Below, one piece after another: positions 20,601 to 29,699 of a stretch of 64,000 nt of DNA. The position numbers were made by a program, and so were the translations under genes. The notes beneath the pieces are model-generated. The model was not told the origin of the DNA and ran no database searches. It saw only the letters and a program-made list of their open reading frames with translations. The stretch comes from Adiantum capillus-veneris (taxonomy: Eukaryota > Streptophyta > Polypodiopsida > Polypodiales > Pteridaceae): the NCBI GenBank assembly GCA_014529385.2, contig CM043962.1:86964680-87028679 (forward strand), read 5' to 3'. Every line of letters begins with the position of its first letter. The stretch's first letter is position 1.

Positions 20601-21233
20601 CTGCAAGACAAACGTAGTAGAGTTTGGCATAGCCAAATGAATATCCCCAATGCCATGAATCTGCATAGAACGCCCATCGGCAATCCTGACAGTACCTGTG
20701 CTCGAAGCATCATAGTCATGAAACCACGACCTATGAGGCGTAACGTGAAAAGAAGCACCATTGTCAATGACCCAATCCATAGGCATACTACGCTCATGAG
20801 TGAGAAGAAAAGCGTCATCAAAATAGGATGCAAGCAACACATCACCAAGCTCTTCACTAGTAGCACTAGTCGGAGCACATACATGGTCATCTTGAGAGCT
20901 ACACTCTCCTTGTGTTGCATTTAACTCCTCAATCTTGACATTGGATTTAGGCTTGTCCTTAGCATCATGGTCTTTCTTCTTACCATCTCCATTTTCCCTT
21001 TTCCACTTGTAGCAATCCTTTTTGAAATGGCCTTTTCTACCACAATGAAAACATTCCACATCCTTTTTACTTGTGCCTGCACAGGACTTGCTTCTAGATT
21101 TACCCCTGTTGGACTTATACTTGTCCAAAGTCCTGCCTCTGACAACCATTGCACTAGAAGACTTACTACCTGCATTATTCTTTCGATTAATCTCTTCCGT
21201 GAGAAGACTAGACTCCACATTAGTACTTGTCAA
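17667..21233 (-). CDS. Copia 1 Gag C-terminus and Pol polyprotein
   Basis: 1188 open codons. The knuckle CFHCGRKGHFKKDC is near residue 61. The protease WVIDNGASFH is near 158, with Asn where DSG or DTG is usual. The GAG-pre-integrase LWHQRLGHMSLKGL is near 285. Integrase core: HSDVCGPM near 345, RTDNGGEF near 408 and PQNGVAERMN near 440. A 14-residue duplicated linker LLGDHVDVGQPD lies between integrase and RT. RT has ARLVAKGFKQQKGIDFDEIF near 745 and YVDDMLIA near 869. RNase H has YTDSDYAGS, STTEAEY and DSQSAIALARNP. It ends naturally with LASQRFAHCRSLMG. All catalytic acidic residues of integrase and RT are present, so apart from the gag frameshift this is close to an intact pol. Confidence 0.95.
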   Translation of the reverse strand: MTSTNVESSLLTEEINRKNNAGSKSSSAMVVRGRTLDKYKSNRGKSRSKSCAGTSKKDVECFHCGRKGHFKKDCYKWKRENGDGKKKDHDAKDKPKSNVKIEELNATQGECSSQDDHVCAPTSATSEELGDVLLASYFDDAFLLTHERSMPMDWVIDNGASFHVTPHRSWFHDYDASSTGTVRIADGRSMQIHGIGDIHLAMPNSTTFVLQRVRHVPALAKSLISVGQLDSLGFNVSFGDGGWKITKGSLVLVKGAKRNTLYSLCVASVADHIVGITEQPPASLWHQRLGHMSLKGLKLLARADYIPVSDFGGFEFCEHCLYGRHARSSHKKSVPHRSLEKLALVHSDVCGPMPNASLGGAMYFFTFIDDASKKVWTYPIRKKDMVFDIFKQWLALVENQSGCKLKCLRTDNGGEFMSHAFTTLCVEKGIRRELSAPYTPPQNGVAERMNRTIQEKVRSMLSMAGLSNGFWDEAVATSVHLINRSPSVPLGFKVPEEVWTGLPPSYGHLRVFGCEAYVHVPKAKRSKLDPKSKRCIFLGYGSSGEMGYRLWDPIDRKIVRSHDVVFHEDSMYRASPRTVEVRRVIFEEDGHRYDGPMAARGQPIDPQVGDQPLLGDHVDVGQPDQPLLGDHVDVGQPDAPPAQSLRRSERRARQPQRFVPSMDYVLLTDCGEPSCYDEAMSSVDKLKWEQAMQSEMDSLIQNKTWELTPLPKGKKALPCKWVYKIKLCSMDAKPRYKARLVAKGFKQQKGIDFDEIFSPVVKMSTLRMLFALVATEDMELKQMDVKTAFLHPDLHEDLYMEQPSGFVIHGSKKMVCRLLKTLYGLKQSSREWYRKFDAFMSSLGYVRSYEDPCLYTRKAADGSLIVLVLYVDDMLIARKCISDVDALKHRLHETFSMKDLGDASHILGMRITRDRSRKMLFLSQKEYIDRVLERFHMEGGKAISTPLPPYVKLSYDDCPQTDLETTEMSHIPYASPVGSLMYAMVATRPDLAHAVGVVSRYMSNPGKRHWDAVRGILRYLRGTSELSLCYGEKDMSVCGYTDSDYAGSVDSRKSTSGYVFTVAGGPVSWASRLQPCVALSTTEAEYMAATEAAKEAVWLSRLVGDLGMAGDAPILHCDSQSAIALARNPVFHAKTKHIEVRYHFIREVLEDKRIELVKVHTDDNPADLLTKSLASQRFAHCRSLMGMA
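19321..19404. repeat. 42-bp tandem duplication in copia 1 pol
   Basis: Two consecutive, identical 42-bp units (TCTGGCTGTCCCACATCTAC start) in the integrase-RT linker, preserving frame and giving a duplicated 14-residue segment. Confidence 0.92.
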
Positions 21234-21256
21234 CTCATTCGCAGGAACCGAGTTAC

Positions 21257-21799
21257 TTATGGCTGTCCTAAATGTGTCCCAAACGTAATTTCCTGCGTAG
21301 CAAGTTGGCTGAAAATTGTATTGAACTCATTCAAATGCGCATTCATGGAAGCACCTTCCTCCATTCGCAAATCAATAAGCTTTTTAATCCAATACACCAT
21401 AGAAGCAGCCGAATGCTTATCATACATATCGCAAATCCGCTGCCATAGCTCATAAGCTCCACCCTGTGCATCTTTCACATTGTAATAAACAGACTTTGAA
21501 AGGGAAAGCCTAATGGTAGACCTGCACATCTCATCCAACTCCTCCCAATCATCCCTCTCCATGTTCTCTGGCTTAACTCCCTGCAACTTTAGAGGTCGAA
21601 TCTGTTTCTTCTGCACCAAGACATCCCAAATCTGATCTTTCCAATATGAGAAGTTAGCACCATCCAACTTCTCAATATTGAAAACTGTGTCCTCTTTAGT
21701 GCCCATTACAACAAGAATGCAACAATGAGAAACCTGTAACCAACCAACAAACTGCCACAACAAAGTAGTGTTGCAAATCTGACAACACCTGCTGCTCAA
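21257..21799 (-). CDS. Copia 1 Gag N-terminal part
   Basis: The likely start is the MGTKEDTVFNIEKLDGANFS methionine at 21706; upstream codons are leader. The region is a UBN2-type copia capsid, with FSYWKDQIWDVLVQK early and SMNAHLNEFNTIFSQLATQE near the end. The frame closes at GTHLGQP. A one-base shift near 21260-21290 would continue into ISNSVPANE and the main ORF that starts just left. The break therefore looks like a single indel within gag rather than a gene boundary. Confidence 0.88.
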   Translation of the reverse strand: MSSRCCQICNTTLLWQFVGWLQVSHCCILVVMGTKEDTVFNIEKLDGANFSYWKDQIWDVLVQKKQIRPLKLQGVKPENMERDDWEELDEMCRSTIRLSLSKSVYYNVKDAQGGAYELWQRICDMYDKHSAASMVYWIKKLIDLRMEEGASMNAHLNEFNTIFSQLATQEITFGTHLGQP

Positions 21800-22384
21800 T
21801 CAAAGAGCAAACGCATAGAGTATAAATCAGCCCATAATATGGTCAAAAAACGTACGTAGAAATCCACAAACAAATGCATAAACCCGTGACACCTGTAACT
21901 CAACCGGCCTAGGCAAACTGTGCCACAAAATGCATCAACAATGAGCTGTCATAGAGGCATAAACATACTCCATGTCTGAATAACCACAATAGAGACATAA
22001 GCTGACCAAGCTTACACAAATCCGTGAGCATAAATGGATGCAAGTGAGCATATAACCAATGCACAAGCTCAACGAAGTCCAATCTCTACTGTCAACCAAG
22101 TACCTATCCGTACTCAAACCGCAACACTGCAAGCAAGAGCAAACCCGCTCTATGTATAAGTGAACCAAATCTCCACAATATCATGCATAAAGAGTGTCTG
22201 TCAAACTGCCATATCCACATCCATCAACATACATAGATGATGTAAACCTGTAGCTCAAGAACACGCATAAACAGACTGCCGAGAAGAGTAGAAGCTCCCA
22301 CTCAAACCACAACCATATACATGGCTGTCCCACAGTCAAAATACATGTTTTGTAACCACAGAAGAGACCTGTATCCAAAGCTCC

Positions 22385-22474
22385 CTGTAACCTGTAACCT
22401 GTACCCGTACCTGTACCCGTACCTGTACCTGTACCTGTACCTGCACCTGTACCTGTACCTGTACCTGTACCTGT
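22385..22474. repeat. Hexamer minisatellite in copia 1 leader
   Basis: About fifteen units of CCTGTA with a few variants (CCCGTA, CCTGCA, CCTGTAA at the left end), between the primer site and gag. Open frames running through it are low-complexity artefacts. Confidence 0.92.
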
Positions 22475-22764
22475 AGTCGAAGAAGACAATGTCGCCAAAA
22501 CTCCCACTCTTTCTGTGTGTATGAGGCCACTCCAAGAAGAGGCTACACACTCTCAAATGAGCTGTGGGCTCACGTAAGTGGAAGACACTACAACAATGGC
22601 ACCTGTAATGGCTATGGAAGCTCTGGCAGCAGAAAACTACCAAAGAGAGCTGAAAAACGCAGCTCCTAGTCTGTAGCTCGGATGGGATTTCTGATGGCAC
22701 GAATGGCTCCGAAAAGGACGCCTGGTGAAAATACTCGCGGAGTGCTGAACCTTCTCACTACCAA

Positions 22765-22776
22765 GCTCTGATACCA
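22765..22776 (-). promoter_or_regulatory. Copia 1 primer-binding site (initiator tRNA-Met)
   Basis: The minus strand reads TGGTATCAGAGC two bases after the 5' LTR. Confidence 0.92.
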
Positions 22777-22778
22777 CT

Positions 22779-22965
22779 TGTTGGGATCAGAGAGCACACA
22801 CACAGAGAGCCAACACGAAGAAGGAGATAGACACAGTGTGTGGCGGGGCGGTACTCACACTACAATGTGTAGTTATGAGTATAGTTATTATGAATGAGTA
22901 AATGAATGGCTGTACATGGGCGGTTGAACAACGGGCAGCCGAGCACACGGGCCTTTAACCCAACA
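22779..22965 (-). repeat. Copia 1 5' LTR
   Basis: 187-bp partner, bounded on the right by the CTCTT duplication at 22966-22970. Confidence 0.95.
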
Positions 22966-22982
22966 CTCTTGTATGTCCACTT

Positions 22983-25900
22983 TCATGGTAGGCCAATAGA
23001 AGTTCCTTGGAGAGTAGGTTGAATACCTCTATGCCCCGCATATGGAGGAGCATGGGATTCATACATAACTTTCTCACGAAGGGAATGGGTAACACATAGC
23101 CTATTGTCGTGGAGAAGATAACCATCCTGCAAGGTGAATGGTTCCTCTTTCTTCCCCAAAGCAAGGGCTGACGTTATGTCTCTAAAGTCAGGGTCAGTGG
23201 CATACTCATCTATCATAGAGGATAGATCATTGTGAGTAGCTATAGACACCGCATTAACTTTGGGTCGTTGTGAAAGTGCATCGGCCACTTGATTGTGCTT
23301 ACCAGCTATGTGAGCAATATGGAAATTAAATTGCGAAAGAAAATTTGCCCACCTCATTTGTTTGTCGGAAAGCTTGGTTTGCGTCATGAAATACTTGAGA
23401 CTTTGGTGGTCGGTTCGTAGGATAAATGGAGTCCCCAATAGGTAGTGCTTCCATGTGTCTAGGGCATGTAGAACAGCTAAAAGCTCTTTCTCATAAATGT
23501 CCAAGACTCGTTCATCAATATTGAGCCTTCGGCTCTCATATGCTATGGCATGCCCTTCTTGAAGCAAAACTGCTCCAAAACAATCACCACAAGCATCACA
23601 TTGGACCTCAAATGGCTTTGAGAGATCCAGAAGCACGAGGACTGGTTGGGAAGTAAGCTTCTCTTTGAGCTTTTCAAAAGCATTTTGCTCCTTAGCAGTC
23701 CACACAAACTTAACGTTCTTCTTAGTTAAGTCATGTAGTGGTCCTGCTACTTGAGAGAATTTTGCTATGAAGCGTCTATAGTATGCGCACATACCAACAA
23801 AGCTTCTTAGCTCGTGTAGATTTCTTGGGTTAGGCCATGCTTTTATTACCTCTAACTTTGATGGATCCATTTGGATACCATCTTTAGAGATAATATGACC
23901 TAAGTATTGAATCTCTTGTAGGAAGAATTCGCTTTTCTTTTGGTTGAGAAAAAGCTTGTTCTCACTCAATGCTTGAAAAATCACTTGGAGATGTTTCTTA
24001 TGTTCCTCCAAATACTTGGAGTAGATGACGATATCATCAAAGAACACTCCAGTGAATTTGCAGTATGGTCTAAAAATTTTCTCCATCAAACGATTGAACG
24101 TAGCTGGTGCATTAGTCAAGCCAAAAGGCATGACTAGATATTCATAAAGACCAAACGTTGTGCGAAACGTGGTCTTTAAGATATCTTCATCCACTATCCT
24201 TATTTGATGATAGCCACTCTTGAGGTCAATCCTACTGAAGTAGGTCGAGCCTTGTAGCTCATCAAACAGATCTTCTACCCGAGGTACGGGAAATTTGTTT
24301 TTGATAGTGATATGGTTTAGTGCTCGATAGTCCACACACATACGGTATGTACCATCTTTCTTTTGCACTAAAAGGACTGGAGAACAAAAGGGAGAGGAAC
24401 TAGGCCTCACCATCCCTTTGTCTACAAGCTCTTGTACTTGCCTCATGATCTCCTCTTGTTGAGCTTGTGAGACTCGATAAGGAGGCTTGTTAGGCGGTGA
24501 GCTTTCAAGAAGGAGCTCAATACGATGGTCATCATCCCCTCGTTTTGGAGGTAAGTCCATATGGATATCATCGATGAACACATCTTGGAATCCTTTTAGA
24601 AAATTAGACAAGTCTAACTCTTCTTGATTCCTACCATTTACATTTGATGAAACATTAGTATCTTTTAGAGACTCTTTGACAAAAATCATGTACGCAGAAA
24701 CTGAGCTCTTCATTGACTTATCAAACGCAAGAGGATTTACAAGTGGAATAGTGCGACCACGCTCACTAGCATCTATATACATGTTCTTTCCCCTGTAGGT
24801 GAAGTAGATTCTCCTTTCAGGGAACTTCATGTTGGCAGCCATGCGATCAAACCATGGTGCCCCTAGGATAACATCCTCATGTTGGAGAGGAGAGATGAAG
24901 AAGTCTTCCTTGTAAACATAGCTTTGGACATGAAGCCTCAACTTCCTAATCAAGGGAGTAACGGAGGCTTGTTGTCCCTTGAAAGCTGCATCAGCCACTA
25001 CTATATCTCCCATCTCAAAAGCTTGAATGCCCAACTTGGTGGCCAATTCCATTGATATGAAGTTAAGAGTAGAGCCAGGGTCAAACAAGATGAAGGCATC
25101 ATGCTCTCTTACCTTTCCCCAAGCATAGGAAAGTGATGATCCTTTGCAATGAGCATCCTCTTTTGGAGCTTCGATGGTGGAAGCCCTAGGAGTCTCATTG
25201 CGAGTATTCTTCTTGGGGCAAGAACGATAGCCATGTCCTTGCTCCCCACACTTGAAACACTTATGGTCCTTCCGAAAAGCTTCAAGCTCTTCAGGAGAGA
25301 GTTTGTTTTTACCTTTGTAAACTCCCTTCTCCTTGGACCGATTGTTGTTGTTGTTGTTGGAATTGACTTGGGAAGTATTTTGAACATTGGTTTTCCCCTT
25401 TGCATAATTTTTGTCTTTGTTTTCCATGGGCTTGACATTACGTCTAGCCCCTTGATGGAAATTGATGCGTGAAGCAACCATGGTGTGATGGATTACTTCG
25501 CTAATAGTACCAGGCCGTTGAGAGTTGATGTATTCGGCCATCTCTTCAGGTAATCCCACACATAATTGCTGCCTTTGCTCGGCAAAGTCTATCTTTTGAA
25601 AGACAGTAGCCTTGAGATTAAAATCCCAAAACTTGTCTACATATTTGTGGATAGACTCATGGGAGAGGAGCTTCAAGCTGCGCCATTTAGTAAGCACTTT
25701 GTCCTTTGCATCGCTTGCAAGGAATTGCTTCATGATGGAAACTCGTAGAGTTTTCCATGTCTTTGGGGCTTCACCATTTCCACGAAGGCTAGCCCACCAT
25801 TGACGAGATGATTTTTGGAAGTGCATAGCTACATGGCGTAGCTTAGAGGACTCTGTGAAGCCCTCATCTCCAAAGGCCGCATCAAATTGCTGGATGAAGG

Positions 25901-26588
25901 CCAACACTTTGTCGGTAGCACCGAAGGTGCCATCATAGGTGAGAAAAGAGATACTCTTTCCTCCCTCCTTGAACTTCTTTAGCTTTTGTGACCTTCGCCA
26001 TGCAGGAAATGATTTTTGATGTCCTCCCCTCTTGTATTCTCTAGGAGAATAACCATAACTTTCGTGAGAAGAGGAGGAAGGTGAAGAAGAAGGAGAAGAG
26101 GGTGACCTCTTCCTAGCCCTTTTCTTCCTTTGTTTCCTCTCTTGCCTTTCATCGTGATGAGGAGAAGGACTATGTGTTGATCTTTTCCTCTTGGGAGGAG
26201 TGGGCGATCGTCTAGACCGCCGTCTTCGTGGAGCCACATCTTCAGAGGAACTTAAACTTTCATTGCTTTCTTGCTCTTTGGATTCCTCCTCTCGAATGGG
26301 AGAGAGTCTTCTTTTGGGGGTCTCTTCAAGAGGCCTCCTAAGCTCTCTCTCCTCTTGGAGAGGAAGGGAAATTCCATAAGCACGAAGTTGTTGAGTAACT
26401 TCGGCTTGCAAAGCAGGGTTGCCCATAGCTTGCTGTAACCTAGTGACGAGATAATTCACAAACATGGGAGCATCATCATTAGCACCTTCATGTGCAAAAT
26501 CAAAGCTATCAATGTTCATTCTACTCTCTTGATTATTGTCAGCCATGTTAACAAAATTTATGTATGTACTTAGTGTATGCTTTGGCAA
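22983..26588 (-). CDS. Gypsy 1 Gag-Pol, Gag to integrase N-terminus
   Basis: An open frame of 1201 codons. The true start is probably the MADNNQES methionine at 26546, 14 codons in. An Arg/Ser-rich region (about 95-200) precedes the capsid domain (QWWASLRGNG, about 265). A CCHC knuckle CFKCGEQGHGYRSC lies near 443, the protease FDPGSTLNFIS near 500, RT motifs CVDYRALNHITIKNKFPVPR near 748 and the catalytic FFDDIVIYSK near 848. RNase H has CDACGDCFGAVL near 993 and TDHQSLKYF near 1059, and the integrase zinc finger starts with HAPPYAGH near 1176. The last residues (GTSIGLP) are out of frame: a single-base shift near 23000 hides RNFYWPTMKVDIQE, which runs up to the copia insertion. It would supply retrotransposition functions; this copy cannot because the integrase is broken. 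Confidence 0.93.
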   Translation of the reverse strand: MPKHTLSTYINFVNMADNNQESRMNIDSFDFAHEGANDDAPMFVNYLVTRLQQAMGNPALQAEVTQQLRAYGISLPLQEERELRRPLEETPKRRLSPIREEESKEQESNESLSSSEDVAPRRRRSRRSPTPPKRKRSTHSPSPHHDERQERKQRKKRARKRSPSSPSSSPSSSSHESYGYSPREYKRGGHQKSFPAWRRSQKLKKFKEGGKSISFLTYDGTFGATDKVLAFIQQFDAAFGDEGFTESSKLRHVAMHFQKSSRQWWASLRGNGEAPKTWKTLRVSIMKQFLASDAKDKVLTKWRSLKLLSHESIHKYVDKFWDFNLKATVFQKIDFAEQRQQLCVGLPEEMAEYINSQRPGTISEVIHHTMVASRINFHQGARRNVKPMENKDKNYAKGKTNVQNTSQVNSNNNNNNRSKEKGVYKGKNKLSPEELEAFRKDHKCFKCGEQGHGYRSCPKKNTRNETPRASTIEAPKEDAHCKGSSLSYAWGKVREHDAFILFDPGSTLNFISMELATKLGIQAFEMGDIVVADAAFKGQQASVTPLIRKLRLHVQSYVYKEDFFISPLQHEDVILGAPWFDRMAANMKFPERRIYFTYRGKNMYIDASERGRTIPLVNPLAFDKSMKSSVSAYMIFVKESLKDTNVSSNVNGRNQEELDLSNFLKGFQDVFIDDIHMDLPPKRGDDDHRIELLLESSPPNKPPYRVSQAQQEEIMRQVQELVDKGMVRPSSSPFCSPVLLVQKKDGTYRMCVDYRALNHITIKNKFPVPRVEDLFDELQGSTYFSRIDLKSGYHQIRIVDEDILKTTFRTTFGLYEYLVMPFGLTNAPATFNRLMEKIFRPYCKFTGVFFDDIVIYSKYLEEHKKHLQVIFQALSENKLFLNQKKSEFFLQEIQYLGHIISKDGIQMDPSKLEVIKAWPNPRNLHELRSFVGMCAYYRRFIAKFSQVAGPLHDLTKKNVKFVWTAKEQNAFEKLKEKLTSQPVLVLLDLSKPFEVQCDACGDCFGAVLLQEGHAIAYESRRLNIDERVLDIYEKELLAVLHALDTWKHYLLGTPFILRTDHQSLKYFMTQTKLSDKQMRWANFLSQFNFHIAHIAGKHNQVADALSQRPKVNAVSIATHNDLSSMIDEYATDPDFRDITSALALGKKEEPFTLQDGYLLHDNRLCVTHSLREKVMYESHAPPYAGHRGIQPTLQGTSIGLP

Positions 26589-26947
26589 TTCAAAACCTTA
26601 GTTGCCACTCCTCTTATCCTTTGAAAATCGGCTCTTAAGTATCTACACCCACGGCTCGAAGTGGTTAATTATAGAGAGTAGAGGAGTAGGTCTAACATAG
26701 CAGAGTTGCCAAGGTCTAGCTCCTTTCGGACTTCTTATGGCTCAATAATGGTAAAGCCGTAGGCAAGTCTAAAAAGACTCCATTATTTAGTCCAAAGCTC
26801 TCGAGGTGTGAACCATCCCCCACATAGTGGGCTCAACAAAACCGATAATAGATCCGAGTTCCACTTTCCCTAATATAATTAACAACATCAACCATTAATA
26901 GGCTACTTAAGGACCTATCTTCTTAAGCAAGAAAAGAGAAACCAAAT

Positions 26948-26959
26948 GCTCTGATACCA
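26948..26959 (-). promoter_or_regulatory. Gypsy 1 primer-binding site (initiator tRNA-Met)
   Basis: The minus strand reads TGGTATCAGAGC one base after the 5' LTR, complementary to the 3' end of plant initiator tRNA-Met. Confidence 0.93.
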
Positions 26960-26960
26960 A

Positions 26961-28576
26961 TGTAATAGAATTGGCATATTTAACTTGAGAGTAGCAGAAA
27001 TTAATGAAAGTACTTTTGATAAATGACTTTGTGAGCATAGCGGGTGAACATAGTTGAAGATAGCAACATAATCATAGCAATTAGTTAACTTGGCATGAAC
27101 AATACTTTTGCAAGAGAGAGAATTTAGAGAACATGACAACAGTTGAGGACCGGATTTATGTGGAGCCGGTCCCCCCTCCAATAGGCATTTGTATTATGAT
27201 TTCTCCCATTAAGAGAGACTTGTTTCAATACAATCTTTGTGTTCCTTGTGACCTAGGTGATGCAATGAAGATGGAAAGCTTCATGCATCACAAACATGAC
27301 ATAAACTTGAAGAAAGCTTTAACTATCCCAAGCCTCAGTCCCAAGACCTCAAACACCTTCGAAGGAGGAGAGAGCTAGTAGGGAATGAGGGTAGGGAAGA
27401 GGAAGAAGAAACATTTCGTAGGAGAAGGAATTAGTTCCTCACTTATCATAACTCTTGTTGCTAGCATACATAATAGCATAGTAATGAAGAAGAAGGAGAT
27501 GGCAAGCTTAAGCATTGAAGCATGGCTCTTGGTTGGATTTGCACTCCATATCCAAGAGTGTTGGTGTAGGCTCTCAACCTCTACTTGCTTAGAGAAGGAG
27601 AGGGAGCTCTTGAACTTTGCATAGCACACAATGAGAGTGTTTGTGAGTGTGTGTGGGTGATTATACCCCCTAAGAAACCCCCTAGCTTGCTTGGGTCGAC
27701 CCCCCCTTGTAGCTCATGCTTGAAGCTCATTGGACCCCTCCAGGCCTAGCCAATCACAAGCAGGAGGCATTACAAGCAGCAAGGGTAGCCTTGAGACCAG
27801 TATCCCCCTTTCACCTTTGAGAGAGAGGGCTAGATAAATGCTAAATCAATTAATTAAATCTCTTAAATTATTATTGGACCCCTTGGGTGGCCAACCAATA
27901 GGCTTCAGGCACACCATGAGGGCAACATGAGGAGGAACTTGACAAGTGTCCCTTTTGCTTTCTTTGTACCATGCATGCCTTGTGTGAGTGTGTGGGTGTT
28001 CTCTCTCATCCCCCCTCATGTAGGGCTCGCCCCCTCCTTGTAGGGATTGAATCTTTGACTTTTTGACACCTCAAGCCCCTCATGCATAGGCCCAGTTCCC
28101 ACCACAAGTTTGGCTCATAAGCACTTTAAGCTTGGGCTGGGTTCTCACCTCAAGTGCAACCCTAGCATCTCAAGCATGTCAAGAACCTCAAGCATCTCAA
28201 TAATTAAGCACCTCAAGCATCTCAAGCACCTTAGTCATCAAGCATGACAAGCAGGACAAGCACCTCGAGCTGGGTCGGGTTCCCACGCCTCAAGCTCAAC
28301 CCTAGCTTACCTAAGGTCAAAGGCCTTTTACACACATTATTGGAGGTCTTCAATGAAGCTAACCCTAAGGTCTTATGCTCCATTTGTTAGCCTTGCTCTT
28401 TGATAAACCATCTCTCATTTGGGCCCCTTTACCATTGGCCACGTGTTGAGATAGATCTATAAGCACATGTCTATATCTTAACACTTGTTCCCGTTTATTC
28501 TCCCACATTAAGTGATCAATATAATATGAGAAAATCATTTGGGTTGGTTAGATATTAGATATTAGATTTTATGACA
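26961..28576 (-). repeat. Gypsy 1 5' LTR
   Basis: 1616-bp partner of 14259-15882. It adjoins the primer-binding site on its left side (downstream for the minus-strand element). An 81-codon open frame (27133-27378) is present in both LTRs but lies opposite to the element's sense and has no known domain. Confidence 0.95.
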
Positions 28577-28850
28577 CTAGACCCTCAATCAATAAGCTAG
28601 TGACCTGGTGTTTGAAATGTAGATCCAGGGATCACATGTCAGATGAGTACAATTAGTGTACATACTGTAATGCGTATGGTCATGTTTGGAATAATTGTGG
28701 AATCAGAATTCACCATTTGAAGAAGGGTAAAGACCTGTCCATGATCGCATTAACCAATCCAAAAGTGGTGAAATCAGATGGAGCATCTGGTTCCAAGGGG
28801 AACGAGGCCAATACATGTACTGGAATTGGCAGAGGGAGATATTAGTAACG
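28577..28850 (+). pseudogene. Old retroelement gag, 3' part (zinc knuckles)
   Basis: Continuation of 13780-14258. It encodes two knuckle-like motifs. The first, CLKCRSRDHMSDEY, has lost its final cysteine. The second, CTYCNAYGHVWNNC, is a complete CX2CX4HX4C. A TAG lies between them. The copy degenerates after GIGRGRY near 28845. Confidence 0.65.
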
Positions 28851-29699
28851 TATTTTGAACACCACCTACTGCATTTCTTACATACGTGATGTGCACAAGT
28901 ATTGTGACTTGAGTAGACCACCAATGCATTGACTGAATCTCATTCTAAATTTCAAAAGAATAATTCTCTGCAAAGTCAATAGCTAATACAACAACATTGC
29001 TAGGAAACTTGAGCAAACAATCTTTGAATTTTTGGGCTTGCCAATGAAAGACAAAGTTGTTCTTGGTGAAGCTTGTGAGGTGCGTTGAAAATAGGCTAAG
29101 CACTTTTCATTTGTTGCACAATCAAGTCCTTTCTCTTCTTCTCACTCCCACTTGCATCCACCGTCCCGTTCCAACATCCATAAAAGTCTTCATAGACACC
29201 TCCCTGCTATCCTCTGCTATCTCATTAGGAAAAAATGTCAAATTTTGTACACCACATTGGGAGTAGTCCCACATCAAAAATTTCTTGGCATGGTAACCAC
29301 TATCTGGTGGCTTTAAGCACATGATGGATTCCCACATAACAGTGATCTCCTGACATATTTGTTGGTTTACAAAACACTCTCCTATATCATCACTTCTACA
29401 ACATATGAAGCAAGTGCAAAGGTGACCTTTCTTGTGATGCCCAAACATGTTTTTCCACATCTGATTAAAAGCCTCTTTGAAATAGAGTATCTGCACATGG
29501 GATACACAACAGCAAGTATACCACTCTTCCAGGTTTTGAAGAAAGTATGGATTTAATGTTTCAAAGCATCTAAGAGACACTCCCATTGTAGGGTGAGCCT
29601 TCTTGAATATTTGGTATAGCTCAACCTATGGCACAAAAACAAAAAAGGCTAGAAAATTCCAACTTCATGCAGACAGTAAAATGCCACTCGTGCAGTATT
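28851..29699. other. No recognisable gene
   Basis: The longest open frame (29122-29586, minus, 154 codons, rich in Cys) has no recognised domain. The tract lies between the split old gag and the TTTGGTAC minisatellite, so it may be the rest of the old element, but nothing in it resembles protease or RT. Confidence 0.35.

Larger units (their letters stand above)
17425..22965 (-). mobile_element. Copia 1: complete Ty1/copia element, 5541 bp, nested in gypsy 1
   Basis: 187-bp LTRs at 17425-17611 and 22779-22965 start TGTTGG, end CCAACA and are flanked by CTCTT on both sides. Gag, protease, integrase, RT and RNase H follow in copia order on the minus strand. The LTRs differ at four positions, all transitions, which points to a young insertion. 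The gypsy 1 integrase frame is restored when the element and one CTCTT are removed. Confidence 0.96.
14259..28576 (-). mobile_element. Gypsy 1: complete Ty3/gypsy element, 14.3 kb including nested copia 1
   Basis: Two long terminal repeats (14259-15882 and 26961-28576) begin TG and end CA and are flanked by the 5-bp duplication CTAGA (14254-14258 and 28577-28581). On the minus strand the order is 5' LTR, initiator-Met primer site, gag, protease, RT, RNase H, integrase, chromodomain-like tail, polypurine tract, 3' LTR. Without the 5.5-kb copia insert it is about 8.8 kb. Gag to RNase H is open. The integrase is interrupted and the end is frameshifted, so the copy is not autonomous now. Confidence 0.95.

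Noticed and set aside
21233-21290. Programmed frameshift between gag and pol of copia 1
   Set aside because: The break lies upstream of the zinc knuckle, within gag, and copia elements normally use one frame. A single indel is simpler.
17821-21455. Plus-strand frames of 60-160 codons across the copia 1 pol
   Set aside because: Antisense shadows of the 1188-codon minus-strand pol.
22181-22700. Three overlapping minus-strand frames encoding TG, YR or QV repeats
   Set aside because: They are the three readings of the hexamer array in the copia 1 leader.
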